A DNA stretch of 64,000 nucleotides from Tenacibaculum soleae (GCF_001693415.1 NZ_MAKX01000001.1:248300-312299); one strand, 5' to 3'. Counted from the stretch's first letter, positions 36,359-46,169 are shown. A program made the numbers and translations. The notes: generated by a model from the sequence alone, not told the origin.

Positions 36359-39300
36359 TTATCCTACAATATTAATAATTTTACCAGGCACTATAATTAT
36401 TTTCTTAGGCTCACGTCCTTGTAATTGTGCTTGAGTTCTTTCTTCTGACATTACTATTTTTTCAATTTCATCTTTACTTAAATCTAAAGACAAGTCTAAC
36501 GTAAAACGCATTTTTCCGTTAAAAGAAACTGGATATGTTTTAGAACTTTCTATTAAGTGAGAGGCTTCAAATTTAGGAAAATCAACTGTAGAAATAGATG
36601 TTATATGACCTAACTGACTCCATAGTTCTTCAGCAATATGTGGTGCGTAAGGTGAAATTAGCACTAATAAAGGTTCTAAAATTGCACGCTTATTACATTT
36701 TAACGCTGTTAACTCATTTACTGCAATCATAAAAGTAGAAACCGAAGTGTTGAATGAGAAGTTCTCAATATCTTCTGCTACTTTTTTAATTGTTTTATGT
36801 AAGGTTTTTAACTCATCTTTCGTTGGTTCAATATCAGTAACAAGTGTTCCTTCTTCACCAATGTATAATTTCCATAATTTCTTTAAGAAAGAATACACTC
36901 CTGAAATTCCCGAAGTTTTCCAAGGTTTAGTCTGCTCTAAAGGACCTAAAAACATTTCGAATAAACGCAATGCATCTGCCCCAAATTCTTCACAAATTAA
37001 ATCTGGATTAACAACATTGTATTTTGATTTCGACATTTTTTCAACTTCTCTATAACATACAAATTGTTTGTCTCTACCAAAAACAAAGTTTGCCGTTTTA
37101 AAGTCGTCTCTCCATTCTTTTAGTTTGTCAATATCAACAATTATATCTCCATCAAGCGTGCTTACATTAATATGAATTGGTCTAAAAGTTAATGATTTCT
37201 CATTCTCTGCAGTTAAACCTGATGCTATTAATTGTTTATTTCTTCTTGTCCATAACTCAGCATCTTTTTCTGTAATTTGATTTTCTCCTTGAAAATAATC
37301 TGATGATAAATAAATATTTTTAGTTTTCCCTTCAAATAATGCTTCATATACAAAAGCTGAAGTTCCTAAAATCATTCCTTGGTTGATTAGTTTTTTAGCA
37401 AATTCATCAACTGGCAAAGCACCTTTATCGAACAAGAATTTTTGCCAAAAACGAGCATATAATAAATGTCCTGTTGCATGCTCAGAACCACCAATATATA
37501 AGTCTACTTGCTTCCAGTAATCAGCAGCTTCTTTACTTACAAACTCTCCTTCATTGGTTGAATCCATATAACGGTTAAAATACCATGAACTACCTGCCCA
37601 ACCTGGCATTGTGTTTAGTTCAAGAGGAAAAACAGTAACTCCGTTTATCTCATCATTACTAACAACTTGAGATGTTTCAGTATTCCAAGCCCATTCAGTT
37701 GCGTTTCCTAACGGTGGTTTTCCATCTTCGGTTGGTAAATACTTTTCTACTTCTGGTAAAACGATTGGTAAGTGTTTTGCGTCAATCATTTGTGGCATTC
37801 CTTCTTTATAAAAAACAGGAAAAGGTTCTCCCCAATAACGCTGACGGCTAAATACAGCATCACGTAAACGATAGTTTATTTTTCCAAAACCAAAACCTTT
37901 TTGTTCCATTTCGTAAATCGCTAATTTCATCGCTTTTTTGTACGATAAACCGTTTAAGAAATCAGAATTTGCAATTTTAGTTCCTTCTTTATCTGCATGC
38001 GCAGCCTCAGAAATATCTACATTTTCAAAAACATTCGGAATCTCTAATTCGAATTTTTTTGCAAAATCATAATCACGTTGGTCTCCACAAGGTACTGCCA
38101 TAACAGCACCTGTACCGTAGCTTGCTAACACATAATCTCCAATCCAAATTGGTACTTTTTTTCCTGTAAACGGATGTAAAGCATACGCGCCGGTAAAAAC
38201 CCCTGAAATCGTTTTTACATCAGCCATTCGTTCTCTTTCAGAACGTTTTGAAGTAGCTTTAATATAATCGTAAACCGCTTTTCTCTGCCCTTCAGATGTA
38301 ATTTTTGCTACCAACTCATGTTCTGGTGCTAAGGTCATAAATGACACACCATAAATAGTATCAGGTCTAGTAGTAAAAACGTCAATTTTATAATCGTTTT
38401 CTACTATCGTTTCTTCAACTTCAACAGTTGATTTTTCAATTGGTTTTGCAAATTGAATTGTATCATTAATTTTAGATACTGCGCCTAAAACATTTTCTAA
38501 TACTTCTTCGTTTGTAAAACGCACTACGTGAAACCCTTCACTTGTAAAGTAAGCATCTCTTTTTGCTTCATCTTCCTTACCAGAAAATTCTACAATAATA
38601 TTTTTTGCTAAACATACATAGTCTACTAAATAAGAACCGATAGTATATTTTTTTCTGAATTTAGCAGCGCCTTTTTTATTTTTTAATTCATTCCAAAGTA
38701 CTTCTTCTGCCTTCGAAAGATTTAAACGCATTTCTTTAACCGCCTCTAACTCTTTAAATGACAGTTTTGCACCTGTATCTGAAACTTCTAAAGGAGCTAC
38801 CTTAAAAGTTACCATGGCTCCTTGACTTCTTCCAATCCAATTGGTTTGGCTATCTTTTAAAGGTTGTGGCCAATCGATGTTTTGTAGCCCGTCTAACAAA
38901 CGTTGTGCGTATGCCGAAATTCGCATAGACCATTGGGTCATTTTTTTACGAATAACTGGATGACCTCCACGTTCTGAAACTCCGTTTATAATTTCATCAT
39001 TTGCCAATACTGTTCCTAATTCTGGGCACCAGTTTACTTCGGTATCTGATAAGTAGGTTAAACGGTATTGTAATAAGATTGCTTCTTGTTCTTTGGTTGA
39101 AAATGCTTTCCATTCATCCGCAGAAAAAATAGTAATATCTTCATCAGAAACAGCATTAACTGTTTCGTTTCCTGCTGTTTCAAAAACAGCAATTAAGGTT
39201 TCAACATCTTCTGCCTTATCGGTATCTTTATTATACCAAGAGTTAAATAATTGTGTAAAAATCCACTGTGTCCATTTATAATATTCTGGACTAGACGTAC

Positions 39301-39673
39301 GAACTTCACGAGACCAATCGAAAGAAAAACCAATGGTATCTAATTGTCTTCTATAAGTGGCAATGTTTTCTTCGGTGGTTTTTGCTGGGTGCTGCCCTGT
39401 TTGAATAGCATATTGTTCTGCTGGTAAACCAAAAGAATCATATCCCTGCGGATGCAATACATTAAAGCCTTTATGACGCTTATAACGCGCGTAAATATCT
39501 GATGCAATATAGCCTAATGGATGCCCTACATGTAGTCCTGCTCCTGATGGATAAGGAAACATATCTAACACATAATATTTAGGTTTTTCAGATTCATTAC
39601 TGGCTTTAAATGTTTGGTTATCTGCCCAAAACTGTTGCCATTTCTTTTCTATCTCTTGATGATTATATTGCAT
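36359..39673 (-). CDS. leuS: Leucyl-tRNA synthetase with a DUF559 insertion in the editing domain
   Basis: A 1104-residue class I synthetase charging tRNA-Leu. The HIGH-type motif is GLHVGHPLGY (about 46-55) and KMSKS lies at 879-883. The CP1 editing domain has FTTRPDT and GTGAVMAVPCGDQRDY. Between its first strand (WIGRSQGAMVTF) and FTTRPDT lies an extra segment, residues about 295-420, whose core (about 309-404) matches the Vsr-like nuclease domain DUF559: AEEVLWNELKNKKGAAKFRK, GSYLVDYVC, IIVEFSG, GFHVVRFTNEEVL. Asp351 and Glu362 remain, but the usual DG..H reads SG.E and the loop is shortened. I start at MQYNHQEIEKKW (39673); an in-frame extension to 39766 is not family-like. Confidence 0.96.
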   Translation of the reverse strand: MQYNHQEIEKKWQQFWADNQTFKASNESEKPKYYVLDMFPYPSGAGLHVGHPLGYIASDIYARYKRHKGFNVLHPQGYDSFGLPAEQYAIQTGQHPAKTTEENIATYRRQLDTIGFSFDWSREVRTSSPEYYKWTQWIFTQLFNSWYNKDTDKAEDVETLIAVFETAGNETVNAVSDEDITIFSADEWKAFSTKEQEAILLQYRLTYLSDTEVNWCPELGTVLANDEIINGVSERGGHPVIRKKMTQWSMRISAYAQRLLDGLQNIDWPQPLKDSQTNWIGRSQGAMVTFKVAPLEVSDTGAKLSFKELEAVKEMRLNLSKAEEVLWNELKNKKGAAKFRKKYTIGSYLVDYVCLAKNIIVEFSGKEDEAKRDAYFTSEGFHVVRFTNEEVLENVLGAVSKINDTIQFAKPIEKSTVEVEETIVENDYKIDVFTTRPDTIYGVSFMTLAPEHELVAKITSEGQRKAVYDYIKATSKRSERERMADVKTISGVFTGAYALHPFTGKKVPIWIGDYVLASYGTGAVMAVPCGDQRDYDFAKKFELEIPNVFENVDISEAAHADKEGTKIANSDFLNGLSYKKAMKLAIYEMEQKGFGFGKINYRLRDAVFSRQRYWGEPFPVFYKEGMPQMIDAKHLPIVLPEVEKYLPTEDGKPPLGNATEWAWNTETSQVVSNDEINGVTVFPLELNTMPGWAGSSWYFNRYMDSTNEGEFVSKEAADYWKQVDLYIGGSEHATGHLLYARFWQKFLFDKGALPVDEFAKKLINQGMILGTSAFVYEALFEGKTKNIYLSSDYFQGENQITEKDAELWTRRNKQLIASGLTAENEKSLTFRPIHINVSTLDGDIIVDIDKLKEWRDDFKTANFVFGRDKQFVCYREVEKMSKSKYNVVNPDLICEEFGADALRLFEMFLGPLEQTKPWKTSGISGVYSFLKKLWKLYIGEEGTLVTDIEPTKDELKTLHKTIKKVAEDIENFSFNTSVSTFMIAVNELTALKCNKRAILEPLLVLISPYAPHIAEELWSQLGHITSISTVDFPKFEASHLIESSKTYPVSFNGKMRFTLDLSLDLSKDEIEKIVMSEERTQAQLQGREPKKIIIVPGKIINIVG

Positions 39674-39751
39674 TGTATTTCTTTTAAGAAGCTGCAAATT
39701 TACGGTTATTGTGTGGAACAATAAAGCGGATCCCTTTTTTAAATAAAGGCA

Positions 39752-39785
39752 TAAAAAAAAGTGCAAAGAAATGTTTGCACTTTTT
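39752..39785 (-). terminator. Intrinsic terminator of the DUF2911 gene
   Basis: AAAAAGTGCAAA (39756-39767) pairs with TTTGCACTTTTT (39774-39785), a 12-bp stem with a 6-base loop, flanked by A and T tracts. On the reverse strand it lies about 40 bases after the DUF2911 stop and just before the leuS leader. Confidence 0.8.
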
Positions 39786-39825
39786 AATAAAAGTATATTT
39801 TTTGCTTCTCAAAAGAATTTATTTT

Positions 39826-40368
39826 TTATCCCTTTACAGGTACTGATACAATTGTTTTTCCCCAACCAAAATACATGTTTGCATTATTATCTTCTCCGTC
39901 AAAAACGACTGAAAAGGCTTCAATTGATTTTTTTGATTTAGAAACTTTACCTGCTACTCTAGCAACATCTTCGGTTTCATTATAAAAATAAGATCCCCAA
40001 ACATTTTTAGCAGTACTTAAAATCACTGTCCATTCTTTGTCTCCTGGAATTGTGAATAACGTATATGTTCCTGCTTTTACATCTTTCCCTCCAAAATTAA
40101 CATCCTTGTAAAAAGTAATTTCAGCTGCCTCATTAGCACCTGTTCTCCAAACTTTTTCATTTGGTGCCAATTTAGAAACTTTTCTCCCTTTTAATTGTGG
40201 GCGACTATAAACTACTTTCACTAATTTATCTGAAACTCTATAGCTACTTGGATATGCTGCTGCATCCATTGGGCTTTTATCTAATCCAGCAAAACTTTGT
40301 GCAACTGCCTTATTTGTAAATACAAGTGCAATTGTAAATATAAAGATTGATACTACTGATTTTTTCAT
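39826..40368 (-). CDS. DUF2911 family exported protein
   Basis: A 180-residue exported protein (signal cleavage after KAVAQ, about residue 24). The phrases VVYSRPQLKGRKV, APNEKVWRTGANEAAEITF, AGTYTLFTIPGDKEWTVIL and WGSYFYNETEDVARV are the DUF2911 signature. The family is widespread in Bacteroidetes and has no known function. It is the last gene before a terminator in the run that includes a PepSY protein and a TonB receptor, and may share their transcript. Confidence 0.9.
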   Translation of the reverse strand: MKKSVVSIFIFTIALVFTNKAVAQSFAGLDKSPMDAAAYPSSYRVSDKLVKVVYSRPQLKGRKVSKLAPNEKVWRTGANEAAEITFYKDVNFGGKDVKAGTYTLFTIPGDKEWTVILSTAKNVWGSYFYNETEDVARVAGKVSKSKKSIEAFSVVFDGEDNNANMYFGWGKTIVSVPVKG

Positions 40369-40459
40369 AATTATGTATTTTAATTTATTTATACTTATCG
40401 TTAGTCTTTTTGAAGCAGTAAACTTACAATCTTTTCTCTTAAATTATATGGATTTTATC

Positions 40460-41698
40460 TTAATTACTAAATTTTAAAGCACGGAGTTTCTCATATAAAA
40501 AGATCAAAACTACACTAAAACCAAACATAGGAAACACAATTGAAAGTCCTATAATCAATACTATATTACTTTTAGTTAATTTAAATTTAGTAGACACCTT
40601 TGGTACCCCCCAACTTCCTTTTTGCTTTCTATAAATATAAGATATTATAGCTGCCAAACTCATGGCGGTTAAAGCAATTGCTATGCCAAACATTAACCAC
40701 CAATTCCAAGCTCCAAACTCTCCTTGATGAAATGCCATAACCCACATGCGTCCTCTCATTAAAAAACCAACATCACTCCAAGTATGTTCTTTAACTAATT
40801 TACCTGAATACTGATCAAAATGCAACATTTTTTGAGCAGCTAAAGGAAAGGTTTTATTAGAAACACTAAAGGTACTTTTTGCTGACTTTGGAAATCCTAA
40901 ACTAATTACACCTGGTAAGTTTTGTTGCTTGGCTATTGCAACCATCTCTTCAATTGTAATTCTTTTTTCTTTTAATGTAGATGTTAACCCTCGTCCGCTC
41001 CATGTTTTAGGATACCCTGTATTGGTTACTTTCTGCACCCATTTAAAGTTGCTTCCAAAAGCATCTGTCCAAGGAAAACCTCCAGCTAAAATAACTAATA
41101 ATAAAATAGATATCCAAAAACCAGTTACAGCATGCAAATCTCTATACAAGGTTCTTCTTCCTTCTTTAAATCGAATAACAAAAGCTCCCTTTATTCCTTT
41201 AGAAAAAGGCCACCAAATATACAGTCCTGTTAAAATTAAAACAACCATCCAACTAGCAGTTAGTTCTACGATTTTTGTTCCAACTTTACCTCCTAATAAT
41301 TCTCCATGAAGTTTTCGAACAGTATACATCCAAGTCTTTTTAGCACTGAAACTTCCAGAAACTTTACCCGTATATTTATTTACAAAAACACTTTTTTTAC
41401 CACCAAATCTTCCTGAAATAAATTCATTACCTTTTGTAACCTCATTATTTAGAATTAATGTATTTGGTTTCTTTTTTAAATACTCCTTTGCATTTTCATA
41501 TTGCTTTTCATAAGAAACCGTTATAGCCTGAGTACTTTCTATACTTTGAATATTAGCTATTGCTTCTTTTTCTACATCTGGTTTAAATAAATAAATTGCT
41601 CCCGTTATAGAAAGCACTAATACAAAAGGTAATGAAATGATTCCTGCAATAAAATGCCATTTCCAAAACCATTGATTTAATTTTTTATCTTTTTTCAT
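40460..41698 (-). CDS. PepSY-associated transmembrane protein
   Basis: A 412-residue inner-membrane protein with four helices: residues 16-37, 145-163, 190-210 and 335-400 (two). KLNQWFWKWHFIAGIISLPFV is the typical start of PepSY_TM proteins and RKLHGELLGGKVGTKIVEL a second hallmark. The paired His residues (WHFIAG, KLHGEL, DLHAVTG, AFHQGEF) could bind haem. Such proteins accompany TonB receptors for siderophores or metals and are thought to reduce or release metal in the periplasm. The TonB receptor is 69 bases upstream. Confidence 0.88.
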   Translation of the reverse strand: MKKDKKLNQWFWKWHFIAGIISLPFVLVLSITGAIYLFKPDVEKEAIANIQSIESTQAITVSYEKQYENAKEYLKKKPNTLILNNEVTKGNEFISGRFGGKKSVFVNKYTGKVSGSFSAKKTWMYTVRKLHGELLGGKVGTKIVELTASWMVVLILTGLYIWWPFSKGIKGAFVIRFKEGRRTLYRDLHAVTGFWISILLLVILAGGFPWTDAFGSNFKWVQKVTNTGYPKTWSGRGLTSTLKEKRITIEEMVAIAKQQNLPGVISLGFPKSAKSTFSVSNKTFPLAAQKMLHFDQYSGKLVKEHTWSDVGFLMRGRMWVMAFHQGEFGAWNWWLMFGIAIALTAMSLAAIISYIYRKQKGSWGVPKVSTKFKLTKSNIVLIIGLSIVFPMFGFSVVLIFLYEKLRALKFSN

Positions 41699-41767
41699 TG
41701 TTTGAGATTGAATTCCTAATAATACTTATCATTTTGTATCATTAAGAATAATAGAATAAATTAATTA

Positions 41768-44104
41768 TTAAAAATTGTATTTAACCCCTCCATAAAAAGA
41801 AACAGGTGCTCCTACACTATATTTAACCGAACCATAGCGATATGAAGCCCTTGTTGAATATAATTTATCAAATAGATTTAAACCTTGTGCCCAAATTTCA
41901 AAATTCCTATAAGTATAACTTGCCTTTAAATTAATAAGATGATGACCATCATATACTGTAGTTTGCCCTGATTGACCATTTACTATAGCAGCTCCTTCAA
42001 AACTTGAATTATATTTACCTAATTGCTCGTGCTGTAAGGTTAACAATAAGTTCGTTATGGGCTTGTATTTTAAAGATGTTGAAGCAATATATTTTGGTGC
42101 GATTGGCATTGCGGTATTAGAACGATCTATAGTAAAATAGTTTCCTGTTTTTCTATCTTTAGCAGCCTCTGTAAAAGTTATGTATTTATGGCTTGCATAA
42201 CTACCATTGTAATCAAATTCTAAATTATCCGTTATTTTCCAATTAAATCCTAACTCAACACCTTGCGAACGTGTTTTTCCTGCATTTTGAGATAAGTAAT
42301 TCCCTGCATCATCAGAAGTCGTAACAAAACGATTTTTACCATCTAATCGATAAATAGCAAGATCTAACTTAATATTTGAGTTTAATGTTGCATAGGCTCC
42401 AACCTCAAAATTATTAAATTTTGCTGGTTTTAATTCATATAAGTCACCATTTAAACCACTATTTCTAAATAATGAACCTATTTGAGGTGGTGTAAATCCT
42501 TTTGAATAATTAGCATATATACCTGACCTTTTATTAAAATTATAGTTTAACCCAATTTTTGGCGCAAAATTATTGTAAGTAACTTTTTGGTCTTCAACTC
42601 CAGAAGCCCCCTCATCTTTATTATCATAATCATAACTAAAACCATCGTAGCGAATGGCAGCAGTAAATTTTAGATTATTAATAGGTGATATTTCAAATTG
42701 TGCATAACTCGCATAGTTTAATATATCTGCATCGTAAAACATTTTATAATTGTTTGTCACGTCATAATCAATAAATTTTTTGGTGGTAGCATCGTACGTA
42801 ACTCTAATTTGTTTCGCATAATATTCTTGTGGCGAATAATCTACTGTTCCTCCTACAATTAATGATGCATCAGCAAAATTGAAATCTATTTTATGTTGAA
42901 TTAAACCTACAACACTTTTAAACTTATTAGAATTAATTTCACCAAATTCACTTCTTGTAGATATTCGATACGATGGAATTTGATTCATTTCATTATTGCG
43001 ATAAATAAAATTGAATGAGGTTTTATTATTATCATTCCAAATTTTATCTAATGTAGATCGAAAGCGTAGTGATCTTGCTTCTCTTTCTGCGAATGTATGA
43101 TTGCTTTCATATTTACCTGCTAAATAATTTTCTTCTGACAAAGAACTTGACCCCATATCAGATCGAAAATCTATAAACGACACAGTGTTTGTCCATCGTA
43201 AAGATTCACTAAAATCATTTACATTTTTAAAAGTAATTGCAAATTTCTCATAATCTGAATGTTCAATTAATCCATTTACACGACGCACTTTATGTACCCC
43301 TACATAAAAACCATATTTATCTAATGCAGTTGTTGAAACCTCTGCTTCAATCTTTTGCAATCCTAATGAGTTTCCCTCTATACCAAATGACCCTCCAAAT
43401 TCTTTTCTTGGATTTTCAGTAATAAAATTTATACTTCCTCCAATTGCTTCACTACCATAAATACTTGATGCTGGTCCTTTTAAAACCTCAACTCTACCAA
43501 AGGATGTGCTATTCATTTCTAAAAGCGCATTATGATTAAATACTGCCACAGGTCTAATTGGCAAACCATCTTCTAAATACAAGAATAATGCTTTGGTTGC
43601 GATTGGTGTACGAATGGCCATCATATGTTGTTCGTTACTTGCCGCCATTGATGAACTCATATATACTCCCGGAACTTGATTTACTAATTGATCAACTCCA
43701 AAAGCCTTTGTTTCTTCAATATCTTTTGAAGTAACAATACCAATAGCTCCAGGAACCTCAGTTCTTTTCTGCGACTCTCTACTTGCGGAAACAATAACTT
43801 CATCTAAACTATGTTGATCTTCTTCTAAGATGACTCTATTAAAATCGCTAATAAGTTTAATCGTTTTTGTTTTATAACCGACACTTGTTATCTGTACTGT
43901 TGATTTTTGTAATTTAATTATAAAATTACCTTCAAAATCGGTAGCAACTCCTTTGTTTTTATTTACTGTTGAAATAATAGCAGCTCCTACAATTGGATTA
44001 TTATCCTTATCACTTATTTTACCTTTGTATTTAACCTGAGTAAACCCTTTATAAATAGGTATTAAAAGTCCTATTAATAAAATTATTTTTAATTTTTTCA
44101 TCAT
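41768..44104 (-). CDS. TonB-dependent receptor of the metal-related locus
   Basis: A 778-residue outer-membrane receptor. A signal peptide (cleavage after YKGFTQ, about 23) is followed by a carboxypeptidase-like domain (24-95; GKISDKDNNPIVGAAII). The plug has SLDEVIVSASRESQKRTEVPGAI and EVLKGPASSIYGSEAIGGSIN, the barrel ends VKYNF, and FDKLYSTRASYRYG is the typical late barrel motif. It resembles FecA/BtuB-type metal-chelate receptors more than SusC. It lies one base after the CxxCxC barrel gene, downstream of MbnH and MbnP genes, so copper or a copper chelate is a reasonable but unproven cargo. Confidence 0.93.
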   Translation of the reverse strand: MMKKLKIILLIGLLIPIYKGFTQVKYKGKISDKDNNPIVGAAIISTVNKNKGVATDFEGNFIIKLQKSTVQITSVGYKTKTIKLISDFNRVILEEDQHSLDEVIVSASRESQKRTEVPGAIGIVTSKDIEETKAFGVDQLVNQVPGVYMSSSMAASNEQHMMAIRTPIATKALFLYLEDGLPIRPVAVFNHNALLEMNSTSFGRVEVLKGPASSIYGSEAIGGSINFITENPRKEFGGSFGIEGNSLGLQKIEAEVSTTALDKYGFYVGVHKVRRVNGLIEHSDYEKFAITFKNVNDFSESLRWTNTVSFIDFRSDMGSSSLSEENYLAGKYESNHTFAEREARSLRFRSTLDKIWNDNNKTSFNFIYRNNEMNQIPSYRISTRSEFGEINSNKFKSVVGLIQHKIDFNFADASLIVGGTVDYSPQEYYAKQIRVTYDATTKKFIDYDVTNNYKMFYDADILNYASYAQFEISPINNLKFTAAIRYDGFSYDYDNKDEGASGVEDQKVTYNNFAPKIGLNYNFNKRSGIYANYSKGFTPPQIGSLFRNSGLNGDLYELKPAKFNNFEVGAYATLNSNIKLDLAIYRLDGKNRFVTTSDDAGNYLSQNAGKTRSQGVELGFNWKITDNLEFDYNGSYASHKYITFTEAAKDRKTGNYFTIDRSNTAMPIAPKYIASTSLKYKPITNLLLTLQHEQLGKYNSSFEGAAIVNGQSGQTTVYDGHHLINLKASYTYRNFEIWAQGLNLFDKLYSTRASYRYGSVKYSVGAPVSFYGGVKYNF

Positions 44105-44105
44105 G

Positions 44106-45098
44106 TTAAAAATTGTAATTGATATACAAACTTGTTCTATATTTTACCTCAATAGTTCCTTGCGCTAAATTTTGGTTGATTGGATACATTGCTAACCCAC
44201 CAAATGTCATTTTTTCAGTATTATACTCAACCCCTATGTTTGTAAACAACGCGTGTCCGTTTGTATTTATCACCTGAATATTAAAGTTTTTGTTATGTGC
44301 ATAAAACTCTCCTGACACACCTAAAGAAGGCACAAAAGCATGATTTTTATTATCTTTAAAAACATAAAAAAAAGTACTATTAAAATTAAACTGATTTCCG
44401 AATCTGTACTCTTTTTTATTGGTTGTTTTGTAATAGTAATTTAAGTAGTTTGTTATGCCGAATTTATTGTATTTGTAAACATATTGCATGTTTGCTATAT
44501 AATCTACACTTCCGGTACCTAGTTGAAAGCTAGGATTGATACTATTGTATATTGCTGCATCATAGTTACCTGTTGGCAACTTTACTCCTACGCCAATTTT
44601 TAATAAGTGATTTGAAGAGGAAACCTTATCTGTTACTTCATTATACGCGCCATTTTTTTTATTTAAAATCGTATAATTGGAAAGCACTGTTATATCTCCA
44701 AGTCCATTTATTTCATTTATTTTATCTACATAATTTCTATTATGAAAATGAAAAGGAATAAAAACCTGTAGCTCTATTTTTTTTGCAAGAGGAATACGCG
44801 ACCATACTTGAAGCGTATTAAATGTTTCGTTTATTATTGGTGAATTATTAAAAATTCCATCTCTCGATTCATATTTTTGATATAAATATCTCACTCCTAC
44901 AAAATTATTATCAACAACACCTCCCATTCCTAAGCTTCCGCCATTATTACTACAACCACAGGCGTCGCAATCTTCTAAAAAAAGACGGTAATCGGCAGGA
45001 AAAGGATTTCTAGAATACATGACTATTGTTAACATGCAAAAAAGAAATGTATGTGTTTTTTTACTCAGCAAATCTTTTATCTTCAATAAATTCATCAT
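44106..45098 (-). CDS. Outer-membrane barrel-like protein with CxxCxC motif
   Basis: A 330-residue protein with a signal-like N-terminus (residues 14-30) and a CDACGCSNNGGSLGMGG segment (about 44-60) at the start of the mature part. The rest is a run of amphipathic beta strands ending YINYNF, so an outer-membrane barrel is likely. The CxxCxC cluster near the mature N-terminus could bind Cu(I) or another soft metal. The gene overlaps the end of the MbnH-like gene by 38 bases and leads directly into the TonB receptor gene. I believe proteins of this type recur beside MbnP/MbnH pairs in Bacteroidetes. Confidence 0.75.
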   Translation of the reverse strand: MMNLLKIKDLLSKKTHTFLFCMLTIVMYSRNPFPADYRLFLEDCDACGCSNNGGSLGMGGVVDNNFVGVRYLYQKYESRDGIFNNSPIINETFNTLQVWSRIPLAKKIELQVFIPFHFHNRNYVDKINEINGLGDITVLSNYTILNKKNGAYNEVTDKVSSSNHLLKIGVGVKLPTGNYDAAIYNSINPSFQLGTGSVDYIANMQYVYKYNKFGITNYLNYYYKTTNKKEYRFGNQFNFNSTFFYVFKDNKNHAFVPSLGVSGEFYAHNKNFNIQVINTNGHALFTNIGVEYNTEKMTFGGLAMYPINQNLAQGTIEVKYRTSLYINYNF

Positions 45099-46098
45099 CG
45101 GTTAATGTGTTTAAAAATGCTATAATTTTGTTTTTTTCATCTGTTGCTATTGAAATTCCTAAATTTCCATTAGCATGTTTTAATATGGGATCTAAATTTT
45201 GAGTTTCTTGTACTCCGTTTGCATAAAAATTAAGTACTGATGCTAACGATCCAAAACGACCGTCGTGCATATAAGGTGCCGTTAAAGCAATGTTTCTTAA
45301 ACTTGGTACTTTAAATTTATACTTATCGTCTTCTACAAGTGTAACTCGCATTCTGCCTAAATCATTAATTGCTGGATTTATAGGCAATCCATTATTTCTA
45401 AAAGCATCATCGGTAAATAATGCTGTTTTATGACAAGTGGCACATTTACTTTTAAATAAGTCCAAGCCTTCTTTTTCTTCAATTGTAAAATTACCACCAG
45501 ACTCGTGTCTAACATACTTATCGTATTTAGAGTTTGATGAAACCATCGTTATCATAAATTGCGACAAGGCTTTAAAAGTATTTTCTGTATTTATTTGACC
45601 GTCATCAAAAGCTTGATTGTATAATTTTTCATACATTTCGTCTTTTCGTAATTTTTCTAAAATACTGGTTACGGTTTCGCCCATTTCATCTGGATTTGTT
45701 ATCGGAATAATTGAAAATAAATCTAAATGAAAGGCTGCTCCATCCCAAGAAAACTGTTTTTGAAATGCCATATTTTGTACTGGTGGCGCGTTACGTGTTC
45801 CCTTTCTATCGTCTACTCCATGGCTAAACTGATGCCCATGATGTGTAAATGCAAATTTTTGTTGATGACAAAATGCACAAGCAACGACTCCGTCGGATGA
45901 CAACTTACCTTCATAAAATAGCTTTTTACCTAATTCGACACCTTTTTCGGTAAGCGGATTATTATTTAAAGTATACGTTACTTCGGGAAAGTTACTCGGT
46001 TTTACGAATGTTATTGGTACTTTTTCGTAAACTCCTTCATCATTATTACAACCAACAAAAACACACATACCTATTATTAATAGTATATACTTTTTCAT
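45061..46098 (-). CDS. Di-haem cytochrome c peroxidase family protein (MbnH-like)
   Basis: A 345-residue lipoprotein (lipobox VGC, Cys17) with two c-type haem sites: CAFCH at 74-78 and CATCH at 219-223. FYEGKLSSDGVVACAFCHQ, GTRNAPPVQNMAF, FKVPSLRNIALTAPYMHDGRF are the CCP/MauG superfamily motifs. Being beside an MbnP gene, it best fits MbnH, the di-haem enzyme that oxidises a Trp of MbnP to kynurenine to build a copper site. It lacks clear bacterial-peroxidase-only features, but classical peroxidase activity cannot be excluded. Confidence 0.88.
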   Translation of the reverse strand: MKKYILLIIGMCVFVGCNNDEGVYEKVPITFVKPSNFPEVTYTLNNNPLTEKGVELGKKLFYEGKLSSDGVVACAFCHQQKFAFTHHGHQFSHGVDDRKGTRNAPPVQNMAFQKQFSWDGAAFHLDLFSIIPITNPDEMGETVTSILEKLRKDEMYEKLYNQAFDDGQINTENTFKALSQFMITMVSSNSKYDKYVRHESGGNFTIEEKEGLDLFKSKCATCHKTALFTDDAFRNNGLPINPAINDLGRMRVTLVEDDKYKFKVPSLRNIALTAPYMHDGRFGSLASVLNFYANGVQETQNLDPILKHANGNLGISIATDEKNKIIAFLNTLTDDEFIEDKRFAE

Positions 46099-46127
46099 CT
46101 ATATAAATGTTTTTAAGTAATTGAAAT

Positions 46128-46160
46128 AAACCTTAGAAATTTAAAAAACTTCTAAGGTTT
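46128..46160 (-). terminator. Hairpin between MbnP and MbnH-like genes (weak terminator or processing site)
   Basis: AAACCTTAGAA (46128-46138) pairs with TTCTAAGGTTT (46150-46160), an 11-bp stem with an 11-base loop. On the reverse strand it is followed by ATTTCAATT, too poor in T for a strong terminator. It may lower expression of the downstream genes relative to MbnP. Confidence 0.5.
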
Positions 46161-46169
46161 AATGTGAGT

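Noticed and set aside
39674..39766. N-terminal 31-residue extension of LeuRS
   Set aside because: Hydrophobic, unlike LeuRS starts, and lies in the leader; MQYNHQEIEKKW at 39673 is the typical beginning.
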